From Crocodylus rhombifer (Eukaryota; Chordata; Crocodylia; Crocodylidae): a stretch of DNA of 64,000 bases. Positions 56,140 to 64,000 of the stretch are shown piece after piece. The translations under genes and the position numbers were made by a program. Below the pieces are notes generated by a model. That model ran no database searches. It was not told the DNA's origin and saw only the letters and a list, made by a program, of their open reading frames with translations. Every line of letters begins with the position of its first letter. Position 1 is the stretch's first letter. The DNA lies in the NCBI GenBank assembly GCA_038503035.1, contig JAVSML010019080.1:1-64000 (forward strand), given 5' to 3'.

Positions 56140-58461
56140 GACTAGGGGGAATGCCTTACTGGATCTGGTATTGGCAACGGGGGATGACATAGTAGGGGAC
56201 CTACAGATCGGTAGCCATCTGGGGGACAGTGATCACCTAAAAGTACAATTCAACATAAGGCGTCGAGTGGGTAAGGTAACCAGTAGGGTGAACGTGCTGG
56301 ACTTTAGGAAAGCTGATTTCAGCAAACTCAGGCGATTAGTGAAGGATGCACTGCAGAGTAGTAGTTTTGAAATGATGGGAGCCCAAGAAGGGTGGCTGTG
56401 CCTTAAGGAAGCTATCCTTCGAGCACAAAGCGGGACGATCCCCGTGCAAGGTAAAAGAGGGAAAGGGGCCAGGAGGCTTCCCTGGCTGACCAGAGAAATC
56501 CTGGGCAGACTAAGGGCCAAAAGGGGAGCACATAAAAAGTGGAAACAGGGAGAGATCACCAAAGAGGAATATACCTCTTCTGCTCGTGCTTGTAGGGAGG
56601 CAGTTAGACAGGCCAAAGCTACCATGGAGCTGAGGATGGCAACCCAAGTAAAAGACAATAAGAAATTGTTTTTTAGATATATAGGGAGTAAAAGGAAGGC
56701 CCAGGGAGGAATAGGACCCCTGCTAAATGGGCAGAATCAATTGGTGACGGACAGAGGGGACAAGGCTGAACTCCTCAACGAGTTCTTCGCCTCAGTGTTC
56801 CTAAGTGAGAGGCATGACAAGTCTCTCACTGGGAGTGTAGGGAGGCAGCAGCAAGGCACCAGACTTCCATGCGTGGACCCTGAGGTGGTGCAGGGTCACT
56901 TGGAGGAACTGGATGCCTTTAAGTCGGCAGGCCCGGATGAGCTCCATCCGAGGGTACTGAAGGCACTGGCCGACATCATTGCAGAGCCACTGGCGGGAAT
57001 ATTTGAACGCTCGTGGCGCACGGGTCAAGTCCTGGAGGACTGGAAGAGGGCCAATGTGGTTCCCATTTTCAAGAAGGGGAGGAAGGAGGACCCGGGTAAC
57101 TATAGGCCAGTCAGTCTCACCTCCATCCTTGGCAAAATCTTTGAGAAAATCATCAAGGCTCACATTTGTGAGAGCCCGGCAGGACAAATTATGCTGAGGG
57201 GAAACCAGCACGGGTTCGTGGCAGGTAGATCGTGCCTGACCAATCTAGTCTCTTTTTATGACCAGGTCACAAAACGCCTCGGCGCAGGAGGAGGGGTGGA
57301 TGTCGTATACTTGGACTTCAGGAAGGCCTTTGATACGGTATCCCACCCCATACTGGTGAACAAGTTAAGGGGCTGTGACTTGGATGACTGCACAGTCCGG
57401 TGGGTGGAGAATTGGCTGGAGGGTCGCACCCAGAGAGTCGTGGTGGATGGGTCGATTTCGACCTGGAAGAGTGTGGGCAGTGGGGTCCCGCAGGGCTCGG
57501 TGCTTGGACCGATACTCTTTAATGTCTTCATCAGCGACTTGGACGAGGGGGTGAAATGTACTCTGTCCAAGTTTGCAGATGACACTAAGCTATGGGGCGA
57601 AGTGGACACGCCGGAGGGCAGGGAACAGCTGCAAGCAGACCTGGACAGGTTAGACAAGTGGGCAGAAAACAACAGAATGCAGTTCAACAAGGAGAAATGC
57701 AAAGTGCTGCATCTAGGGAGGAAAAATGTCCAGCACACCTACAGCCTAGGAAATGACCTGCCGGGTGGCACGGAAGTGGAAAGGGATCTTGGAGTCCTAG
57801 TGGACTCCAAGATGAACATGAGTTGGCAGTGTGACGAAACCATCAGAAAAGCCAATGGCACTTTATCGTGCATCAGCAGATGCATGACAAATAGGTCCAA
57901 GGAGGTGATACTTCCCCTCTATCGGGCGCTGGTCAGACCGCAGCTGGAGTACTGCGTGCAATTCTGGGCGCCGCACTTCACGAAGGATGCGGATAATCTG
58001 GAGAGGGTCCAGAGAAGGGCCACTCGTATGGTTAAGGGCCTGCAGGCCAAGCCCTACGAGGAGAGACTAGAGAAACTGGACCTTTTCAGCCTCCACAAGA
58101 GAAGGTTGAGAGGCGACTTGGTGGCTGCCTATAAGTTCATCAGGGGGGCACAGAAGGGAATTGGTGAGTATTTATTCACCAAGGCGCCCCCGGGGGTTAC
58201 AAGAAATAATGGCCACAAGCTAGAGGAGAGCAGATTTAGATTGGATATTAGGAGGAACTTCTTCACAGTTCGAGTGGCCAAGGTCTGGAACGGGCTGCCA
58301 AGGGAGGTGGTGCTCTCCCCTACCCTGGGGGTATTCAAGAGAAGGTTGGATGTGTATCTAGCTGGGGTAATGTAAGCCCAGCACTCTTTCCTGCTTATGC
58401 AGGGGGTCGGACTCGATGATCTATTGAGGTCCCTTCCGACCCTAGCATCTATGAATCTATG
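56140..58461 (+). mobile_element. CR1 LINE, 5'-truncated, young-looking
   Basis: Inserted in a tandem-repeat unit: the left flank ends CTCTGAC and the right flank resumes CAAGAGTCTTGCCCAGCCC, matching the uninterrupted unit. The body starts within the end of the endonuclease domain (LTRGNALLDLVLATGDD) and runs through an unbroken reverse transcriptase frame to a short 3' UTR. It ends with the CR1 octamer-type tail (ATCTATGAATCTATGA). No obvious target-site duplication; the 5' junction shares the CTCTGAC bases with CR1, i.e. microhomology. Confidence 0.9.
56171..58375 (+). CDS. CR1 ORF2 reverse transcriptase, N-terminally truncated, open frame of 734 codons
   Basis: This encodes the LINE reverse transcriptase that copies CR1 RNA at the nick. 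The frame is uninterrupted from at least 56138; the position given starts at a TTG, not at a true start codon, because the element is truncated and the natural N-terminus is missing. Blocks in order: GDSDHLKVQFNIRRR (end of endonuclease); linker; ELLNEFFASVFLS; SAGPDELHPRVLKALADI; ANVVPIFKKGRKEDPGNYRP; NQHGFVAGRSCLTNLVSFYD; VVYLDFRKAFDTVSHPILVN; GVPQGSVLGPILFNVFISDL; the catalytic KFADDTKLWG; FNKEKCKVLHLGRKN; VERDLGVLVDSKMNMSWQCD; and the C-terminal RLDIRRNFFTVRVAKVWNGL. All catalytic blocks appear intact. Most of the endonuclease and all of ORF1 are absent, so the copy itself should not be autonomous. Confidence 0.92.
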   Translation: MATGDDIVGDLQIGSHLGDSDHLKVQFNIRRRVGKVTSRVNVLDFRKADFSKLRRLVKDALQSSSFEMMGAQEGWLCLKEAILRAQSGTIPVQGKRGKGARRLPWLTREILGRLRAKRGAHKKWKQGEITKEEYTSSARACREAVRQAKATMELRMATQVKDNKKLFFRYIGSKRKAQGGIGPLLNGQNQLVTDRGDKAELLNEFFASVFLSERHDKSLTGSVGRQQQGTRLPCVDPEVVQGHLEELDAFKSAGPDELHPRVLKALADIIAEPLAGIFERSWRTGQVLEDWKRANVVPIFKKGRKEDPGNYRPVSLTSILGKIFEKIIKAHICESPAGQIMLRGNQHGFVAGRSCLTNLVSFYDQVTKRLGAGGGVDVVYLDFRKAFDTVSHPILVNKLRGCDLDDCTVRWVENWLEGRTQRVVVDGSISTWKSVGSGVPQGSVLGPILFNVFISDLDEGVKCTLSKFADDTKLWGEVDTPEGREQLQADLDRLDKWAENNRMQFNKEKCKVLHLGRKNVQHTYSLGNDLPGGTEVERDLGVLVDSKMNMSWQCDETIRKANGTLSCISRCMTNRSKEVILPLYRALVRPQLEYCVQFWAPHFTKDADNLERVQRRATRMVKGLQAKPYEERLEKLDLFSLHKRRLRGDLVAAYKFIRGAQKGIGEYLFTKAPPGVTRNNGHKLEESRFRLDIRRNFFTVRVAKVWNGLPREVVLSPTLGVFKRRLDVYLAGVM

Positions 58462-58748
58462 ACAAGAGTCTTGCCCAGCCCAAAATGCAGTATTGCCATG
58501 CCAGACTGCCAACTGACAGCCCCCCATTCCCACTGTACTAAGTGCATAGGCTTGAATAAGGAATTGGTTTTTGGGCTGGGATTATAGCTAGAAATCCTTT
58601 AGAGACCACCTCATGGCACACCTCTGTGCCACTGGGGAACTCTCCTGGACATCTCTGACCAGAGATTTGCCCAGTCCAAAACATGGTTTGGCTGTGCCAG
58701 GCTGCCACTATGCTAAATATATGGACCTGAATAAGGAACTGGATTTTG

Positions 58749-58944
58749 GGGATTTTTAATATGATTATATGAAAATATAATAAAGGAAAAATGACTCGTG
58801 ATGGCTTTTATTCTGAAGGGGTAAGGGTGGGGCTTCACAGTATTGGCAGGCGGGACACACACAGGTTTGCAGTGGACAGACAGACTGGGCTGAGGCATGG
58901 GGATGAAGAGAGCTTCCCTGTAAGACGGGTGGCTTGTTCCTTCA
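58749..58944. other. Short spacer after the tandem repeat
   Basis: No feature recognised. Confidence 0.4.
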
Positions 58945-59341
58945 CAAAATCATAGACAGTGATGGTTGGAAGGGACCTCAGGCGGTCATCTAGTCTAGCC
59001 CAACCCCCTGCTCAGAACAGGTCCACCCACAACTATATCAATGCAGCCAAAGCTTTCACTACCAAGGTCTTAACCCCCAAGGTTGTAGATCCCACAGCCC
59101 CTCTGGGTAACTTGTTCTAGCGCTTTACTACTCTCCTTGTGAGAGTTTTTCCTGATATCTAACCTCAACTTCCCTTTCTGCAACTTGAGCCCATTGCTTC
59201 TTGTTCTGCCATCTGCCACCACTGAGAACAGTCCAGCTCCATCATCTTTGCGGCCACCCTGCAGGGAGTTGAAGGACTTGTAGATTCTCAGTCTTCTCTT
59301 CTGCAGATTAAATAAGCCCATTTCCCTCAGCCTCTCTCCTC
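58945..59341 (-). mobile_element. CR1 LINE 3' end, antisense
   Basis: Minus-strand reading: GAGAGGCTGAGGGAAATGGG ... LFNLQKRRLRIYKSFNSLQG ... LRLDIRKNSHKESSKALEQV, then the CR1 3' UTR and the end near 58945 (TCATAGACAGTGATGG in antisense). A few frame-damaging changes. 5'-truncated at 59341. Confidence 0.8.
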
Positions 59342-59825
59342 ATAAGAAGGGATCCAGGTTTTCTGTTCACCATGGAAAAACGTGGTGAAACTCAGCTTTT
59401 TCTCATTTAAGGAGAAAAACCTAGATTGTCTCTCTTTAAGAAGAAAAATGCTGGAAATTGTGGGTTTCCCCTTGCAAGCTGGCAGAGTTCTGGCCTGCAA
59501 GGGGCTAGGGGGTGGGAGGAGGGTGATCAGGCAGGAGATGCCGTGTGTGTGCATTCAAGTGCATGTGGCAGCCAGGCAGCCTGGAGAGCACCTCCTGCAG
59601 CTCTCCACAGGTAAGCCTTGCATGGGGGCATAAATTGAGCCCCCATAGTGACAGAGGGAAGGAGTAGGGCAGGGCTGGGGCTGCTGCCCAGCTGGGGTGG
59701 TGTGAGGGGCCCAGTGCTGGGGTGGTCACCAGGCCTGGGCGGGAGAGGGATACAGCCCCAGGGGGCGGCAAGGGAACTGGTCCCCTGCTGCTGAATGTCC
59801 TCCAGATTTGTGCGTAGGGTGGGGG
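59342..59825. other. GC-rich intergenic sequence
   Basis: It leads into the palindrome at 59826-60122. Long overlapping frames on both strands reflect the low AT content. No protein family was recognised. Confidence 0.35.
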
Positions 59826-60122
59826 AGGATGCAGGCTGGCAGCTGACTCCCCACCTTGCTGCCCTCCCCGCAGGGCATGACAGACCGTAGCAGGCCAGGG
59901 AGGCTTGCTGCCACCACCTGGAGCCCTGCGCTGCCATGGTGAGGCACCCCCTGCCCATCTGGCAGCAGCGGGGGTGGTGGCACAGAGTTGTGCCCCCCAC
60001 TGCTGCTGTGTGGTCAGGGGGTGCCTCACCATGGTGGCACGGGACTCCCGGGAGTGGCACTGAGCTACTCTGCCTGGCTCCCACTGGAGGCCTCCAAGCT
60101 TGCAGCTGCCAGCCTGCATCTG
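59826..60122. repeat. GC-rich imperfect palindrome (about 300 bp)
   Basis: A 20-bp arm, CCATGGTGAGGCACCCCCTG (59934-59953), is perfectly inverted at 60015-60034. Outside it, GATGCAGGCTGGCAGCTG (59829-59846) faces CAGCTGCCAGCCTGCATC (60102-60119) about the same centre, near 59979. The sequence between the arms also pairs imperfectly. This could be a fold-back DNA transposon core; no end signals were identified. Confidence 0.75.
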
Positions 60123-60640
60123 CCCCCAAACCCCCAGTGCAGGGCATTGGCAGAGCTCGGGTTACCCCATACCATACCTCTGTGGTATTGAAGGACTCCC
60201 CTGGACACCCCAACCATGTTCCTTGTCCCTGCACCCTTTGGCACCACACAGCTCATTGGGCTTTCCTATGCGGGTGCGCACCAGGTGCTTCATGCCTCAT
60301 CTGTCAGCTTTGCTGGGGTGCTGGTTTTAGGGTGACCCCACTGGTCACCCAGGGAGTTCCCCCATTGCCAGGACAGCTCCCCCTGCCACCAAGCACAGTA
60401 GAAGACTATGGTACTGTCTCCTCATTTCTCTGGACACAAGTGTGTCGACCCAGGTAGGCATCAGGGTATTAAATCATCCGTGCATTTGAAGTACAGTACA
60501 TTGTAGTCAAATCGGTGAATGTGAGAATAAATGTTGGGTTATTTATTGTTGGTTGCTACCTGATATTATTAGCTTAGTTCTGCATTTTCCTTCTCGTGTC
60601 ATAAGTTCAAGTGCCTATAATTTATTTGTGTCTGTGTGCG
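60123..60640. other. Intergenic, nothing recognised
   Basis: GC-rich until about 60450, then AT-rich. No supported feature. Confidence 0.4.
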
Positions 60641-60647
60641 TGTATCT

Positions 60648-61160
60648 TATATAATAAAGGGCTTAGTCCATCTGTTTGTCTGTCTGTAACACTTTTGGAC
60701 CACACTGATTGGTTAGTGAAACAACCACCATGATGGCAGGATGGCACCACCATGATGGCAGGATGGAGGGGACAGAGGGGTGGGGGCTGGGCCAGTGCTG
60801 GCCTCGCTCACACCTAGCCCTGCTTCTTGCAGGTGACAGAGAGCTGTCATGATGGTGGGGACGGAGGGGACAGAGTTGGGGGGAGGGGTGTGAGTGCTTG
60901 CCTCACCCCCTGCTCTGTCTCTTCCATCATGGTGGCGCTCCATCGCCTCTGAGGAGCAGGGCTGGGTGGGGGAGGAGGGTGAGGACAGTGGCGTTGGAGG
61001 CGGCGATGGCGCAGGGTGCTGGTGGAGGGGGAGGGAGGGGCGGCAGGGCAAGCCTCCTCCGTGCCCCCAAGAGGAGGTGGTGGCATGGGGTGGTGGGATG
61101 CAGCGCTCTGTCCCTGCCCCCTCCCCCCCTTGTAATTCTTGAGGGGCAATTCGCTAGTAT
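60648..61160. mobile_element. Possible non-autonomous DNA element
   Basis: It starts TATATAATAAAGGGCTTAGT with a CTGTCTGTCTG run and ends near GAGGGGCAATTCGCTAGTAT, a pattern of several vertebrate non-autonomous elements as I recall. The interior is GC-rich and includes a short duplicated phrase (ACCATGATGGCAGGATGG, at about 60728 and 60749). Limits and class are uncertain. Confidence 0.25.
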
Positions 61161-61565
61161 GCATGTGTGTGTGTATAGTATTAATGTTTGTGTGTGTGTG
61201 TATCTATCAGTTTGAATCATGTCTTGCACTGGAGGTAGGGACCTCGAGGTACTCTGCTGCTCACCTGCTACCATTTCTTCAGTGGACTGGGAGAAAGGCC
61301 AAGGCCATTGGCACTCCAGGGATCCAACACTGGCAGTAGGCCGCCCCTAGCGTCTGGACCAGGGTAACATTACTATAGTACGGTATCATGTAGACACACA
61401 ACAGAGCACTGTATTCAGAAGCACTTTTAGTCTGAAGAGTTCATTGAAAACATCCAGGGAGTGACTCCTCTCTGGAATCATTTCCTTTTGCCCACATCTG
61501 TGTTTTTCCATCAAGCAATGTAGACACAATCTAAGCCTCCCAGCTTTCCCAAAGTTTTGTATATT
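61161..61565. other. Intergenic, TG-rich start, nothing else recognised
   Basis: Short TG runs at 61164-61175 and 61188-61202. No gene or repeat boundary supported. Confidence 0.4.
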
Positions 61566-62144
61566 TGTTAGAAATGGAATATTGTTAGAAATGCACAGCT
61601 TGCATCTTGCACCCAATAAGAAAGAAACACTGCCAAGGACTTTTTTTCCTTTCCCAGCCTTGCCACAGCTTTTCTTATGCTAAATCGCAGACTCTCCCCA
61701 GCTTCTCCCTAGCCTTTCTCATACAGATTACAGAAGCTGGAATTCAACTGACTGTGTCCTTGAAAGGGGGGGGGGTTGAACTCTTGGTGACCTATAGTAG
61801 TCTCTGAGCATGCTTAATTAGCTGATGCATATTTACCTCTCCGTCCTGCATACTCAAGTAGTTAATTATACTATACATGCGATGTATGTAGTGATGTAAC
61901 CACATCACTTGTATGCTTGTATGAAATGGAAGTGAGCTGTAAGAGTTCCTGTTTCTGCACACGTGCCCAGGAGGGAGGAGATAAATACAGCCTGCAAAAT
62001 TCCTTTGTTGGTTCAGAGTAATCTGAGTTTTTGACTCTGCTCTGACCCTATTTGCAAATACACCTTTTGTGCTATCTAATGAGTGTGTGTCTGTGATTTT
62101 TGTGGCCTCCAGAGAAACGAACTGCTTTATGCATCATATTGACA
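61566..62144 (+). mobile_element. Solo LTR of an endogenous retrovirus
   Basis: Homologous over most of its length to the LTR at 63073-63683. Shared landmarks: start TGTTAGAAATG; AACACTGCCAAGGAC; CAGATTACAGAAGCTGGAAT; TTAGCTGATGCATATTT; AGAGTTCCTGTTTCTGCACA; TATA-like GAGATAAATAC (about 61979); CTCTGACCCTATTTGCAAAT; and GAGAAACGAAC near the end. No primer binding site follows, so this is a solo or truncated LTR. The 3' limit is approximate. It lacks a ~35-bp tandem of the 5' TGTTAGAAATG motif present in the other copy. Confidence 0.75.
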
Positions 62145-62520
62145 GAATAACACATTCATAAAACAGGTTTAATGATCCTGAATGCTATAGAGACGCCTGT
62201 GAATATTAACTGAAGGGCATGTTTTAATGCTTATGTTCTCCTTTAGTATTTTCCCCTACATGAAATCCAAAGCAGCAAAAATGGCCACCAAAACAGGAGA
62301 CCATGTGTGCTGGTCATGTGCTAGGGGAGGTCTTGGAGTCAAGCAACTACATTTGAAATGCTTAAAGGTCAGAGGCACCTAATCACCCTCAGGAGATTTA
62401 ATCTTCAGGTAATTTAACAACTTGACTTCCACATTACCCAGATATAATTGCAAGCTTTTTTTAGCCAGCTGGATAACATAGTTAGTGATGTCCCTCAGGT
62501 TACAGATCTGGAAAAATCTG
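62145..62520. other. Spacer between solo LTR and inverted tandem-repeat unit
   Basis: AT-rich, unique-looking, no supported feature. Confidence 0.4.
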
Positions 62521-62524
62521 GCCC

Positions 62525-62710
62525 TGAGAGAGTCCCCTGGTGGCATAGAAGCAGGGTGTGGGGTGGCCCACAAAGGATTTTCAGCTGTAATCCCAGCCCA
62601 AAGCCAGTTCCTTATTTGAGCCCATATACTTAGTACAGTGGGCATGTGGGGGTTGTCAGTTGGCAGCCTGGCATGGCTAAACTGGATTTTGGTCTGGGCA
62701 AGACACTTCT
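62525..62710 (-). repeat. Single inverted unit of the ~195-bp tandem repeat
   Basis: The reverse complement of the 55600-58748 unit: GAGAGAGTCCCCTGGTGGCA, TGTAATCCCAGCCCAAAGCC, AGTTCCTTATTTGAGCCC and TTGTCAGTTGGCAGCCTGGC occur in the expected order. It lies about 4 kb from the array, in the opposite orientation. Confidence 0.7.
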
Positions 62711-62744
62711 CTGCCCTCCCCCCATGCCTACACCCCCTCTTCCC

Positions 62745-63072
62745 CCCAGCCCTTCCTCATGCATGCACATACACACCAGCCCCTCCACACACACACCTGT
62801 GCCTCCTCAACCATTCAAACGCATATGCACATGCCTATTCCTCCTCACACGTGTGCACACCCCCTTGCTTCCTCAGACACACACGCACACATACGTGCAC
62901 ACACACATGCATACACCCCTGTGCCTCCTCTCACATGTGTACACACAGACACGTACTCCTGTGCCTCCTCTCACATGCAGACACACACATATGCACACAC
63001 CCATGCCTACTCATGCACACACATGCATGCATGGACCCCTGTGCCTTCTCTGACACACACAACACACACATG
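62745..63072 (+). repeat. CA-rich minisatellite
   Basis: Imperfect units of roughly 40-65 bp combine CACACACA runs with CCTGTGCCTCCTC-type phrases, repeated about six times. It directly abuts the LTR start at 63073. Long frames through it are artefacts of the repeat. Confidence 0.8.
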
Positions 63073-63683
63073 TGTTAGAAATGCACAGTCAATGGAGTAT
63101 TGTTATAATATTGTTAGAAATGGAGCGTTGTTAGAACTGCACAGTTTGCATCTCGTACCTGATAAGCAAAAACACTGCCAAGGACCTTTTTTTTCCTCCT
63201 TGGCCAGTTTTGCTAGCTTTTCTTATGCTAAATCACTCTCTACTCCACACTCCTCCGGGTTTTCACATGCAGATTACAGAAGCTGGAATTCAACTGACTG
63301 TGTCCTTGAAAGCGGGGGGGGATTTCAACTCTTGGTGACCTAGAGAACTTTCTGAGCGTGCGCAATTAGCTGATGCATATTTGCCTATCCGCCCCGCATA
63401 CTTAAGTAGTTAATTATAATATACATGCGACGGATGAAGTGACGTGATCACATACATGTTTGTATGAACCAAAAATGAGTTGTAAGAGTTCCTGTTTCTG
63501 CACACATGCCCAGGAGGGAAGAGATAAAAGCCAGCTAAGAATTTCCTCAGGGGGCGGAGTAATCTGAGTTCTCTGAGTCTGCTCTGACCCTATTTGCAAA
63601 TACACCTTTTGTGCTGCTAATAAGTGTGTGTCTGAAATTTGTTCATGTGCCTCCCGAGAAACGAACCGCAAATTTTTGCAACA
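63073..63683 (+). mobile_element. 5' LTR of an endogenous retrovirus
   Basis: It starts TGTTAG and ends GCAACA, giving TGTT/AACA inverted ends, 611 bp. It contains a TATA-like GAGATAAAAG (63521-63530) and a variant poly(A)-type AATAAG (63619-63624) in a plausible R region. It is followed within five bases by a primer binding site, so this is a 5' LTR in + orientation. The rest of the provirus lies beyond the window. Its intactness cannot be judged. Confidence 0.85.
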
Positions 63684-63688
63684 ATTCT

Positions 63689-63706
63689 TGGTGAGCCAGG
63701 CAGGAG
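63689..63706 (+). promoter_or_regulatory. Retroviral primer binding site, tRNA-Arg type
   Basis: TGGTGAGCCAGGCAGGAG matches 16 of 18 bases of the complement of the 3' end of a vertebrate tRNA-Arg (ACG type, recalled), including the initial TGG that pairs with CCA. The distance of five bases from the LTR end is slightly longer than usual. Confidence 0.7.
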
Positions 63707-64000
63707 TTCTCGTGGACTACCCTGAAATTCAGCGACAAAATCGCCTCCGGCACCATGGGGAGTGCGCACCGAGCCGACTTTTTGGGCTCGCCTGGGGGCC
63801 TGAGACGTAAGTCAGGATATTTGGGAAGTTAAAGGCTCCTGTGCAAATTTTTAGTTTCTGAGGACGCCAGACACACACTCCGGCATTTTAATCAAGATCT
63901 CTGGGGTATCTGAGTGAGTATACGAATTCCCTTGCCCAATTTGGTTTGGATCCAAGAACAAAAGATGTGTACGATTACTGGGAGAAATTTGGCCGGGTTC
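63707..64000 (+). mobile_element. Endogenous retrovirus leader, provirus truncated by the window end
   Basis: Sequence after the primer binding site. A consensus splice donor (GAGAC|GTAAGT at 63806/63807) sits where retroviruses usually have their major donor. A 25-codon frame (63755-63832) starts in a strong initiation context (CACCATGG) and overlaps that donor. No gag domain is visible before the end of the window. Confidence 0.65.

Larger units (their letters stand above)
55600..58748. repeat. ~195-bp tandem repeat array, interrupted by CR1 insertions
   Basis: A unit with landmarks CCACTGGGGGACTCTCCTGG, TTGCCCAGCCCAAAACA, CAGGCTGCCAACTGACAGCC, ACTAAGTATAATGG and AATAAGGAACTGGTTTTTGG recurs with a period of about 190-200 bp. 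GGGGACT-type landmarks lie at about 55671, 55867, 56118 and 58630. The last spacing equals one period once the CR1 insert (56140-58461) is removed. A 63-bp antisense CR1 tail (55979-56041) interrupts another unit. About four units in all; boundaries approximate. Confidence 0.75.

Noticed and set aside
59505..60457. Long frames on both strands (up to 240 codons)
   Set aside because: They lie in GC-rich palindromic sequence, overlap each other on both strands, have low-complexity composition, and show no domain or splice context.
62638..63343. Frame of 146-194 codons rich in His, Thr and Cys
   Set aside because: It is a translation of the CA-rich minisatellite running into the LTR, not a gene.

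Overview
The window is vertebrate nuclear DNA. It holds one protein-coding gene, on the + strand, in a repeat-rich setting. Many CR1-family LINE fragments, one with a long open reverse transcriptase frame, together with hAT-like short DNA transposons and an endogenous retrovirus, suggest a sauropsid. My best guess is a non-avian reptile, crocodilian or turtle. That assignment is an inference and not proven by the window.

The gene is CTNND1 (p120-catenin, delta-1 catenin). Its coding exons run from 16357 to the stop in the last exon at 37289-37291, with a 3' UTR of about 2 kb ending near 39280. All exons join in phase with GT/AG borders. Without exon B the chain is 933 residues; human 1AC is about 939 from memory. 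It has an N-terminal coiled coil, a Tyr/Ser/Thr-rich phosphorylation region, an armadillo-repeat core and a variable C-terminal tail. The three alternative exons known from mammals (A, B, C) can be located. A is shorter than the mammalian exon, and B carries an in-frame stop, giving a different C-terminus without the leucine-rich segment. The internal initiation methionines known from mammals are in equivalent places (Met55, Met102, about Met325). A possible 5' non-coding exon ends at 4044.

Region by region: 1-16299 is upstream or first-intron sequence with several hAT-like elements and CR1 tails. 16300-39280 is CTNND1, whose introns hold a nested hAT/CR1 insertion (19361-21015), another hAT in a CR1 tail (31978-32500) and a 200-bp MITE with target-site duplications (32807-33006). 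39281-64000 has no recognisable cellular gene. It holds antisense CR1 copies, a palindromic MITE, a decayed non-CR1 LINE (about 42960-45130), a ~195-bp tandem repeat broken by a CR1 with an open 734-residue frame (about 56140-58461), a GC-rich palindrome, a CA-rich minisatellite, a solo LTR, and finally a 5' LTR with a tRNA-Arg-type primer binding site whose provirus runs off the end of the window.

The cellular gene product acts at adherens junctions. The mobile elements are not functionally connected to it, apart from possible effects on splicing and spacing. I saw no CRISPR, operon or other prokaryotic feature and no convincing tRNA or rRNA gene.
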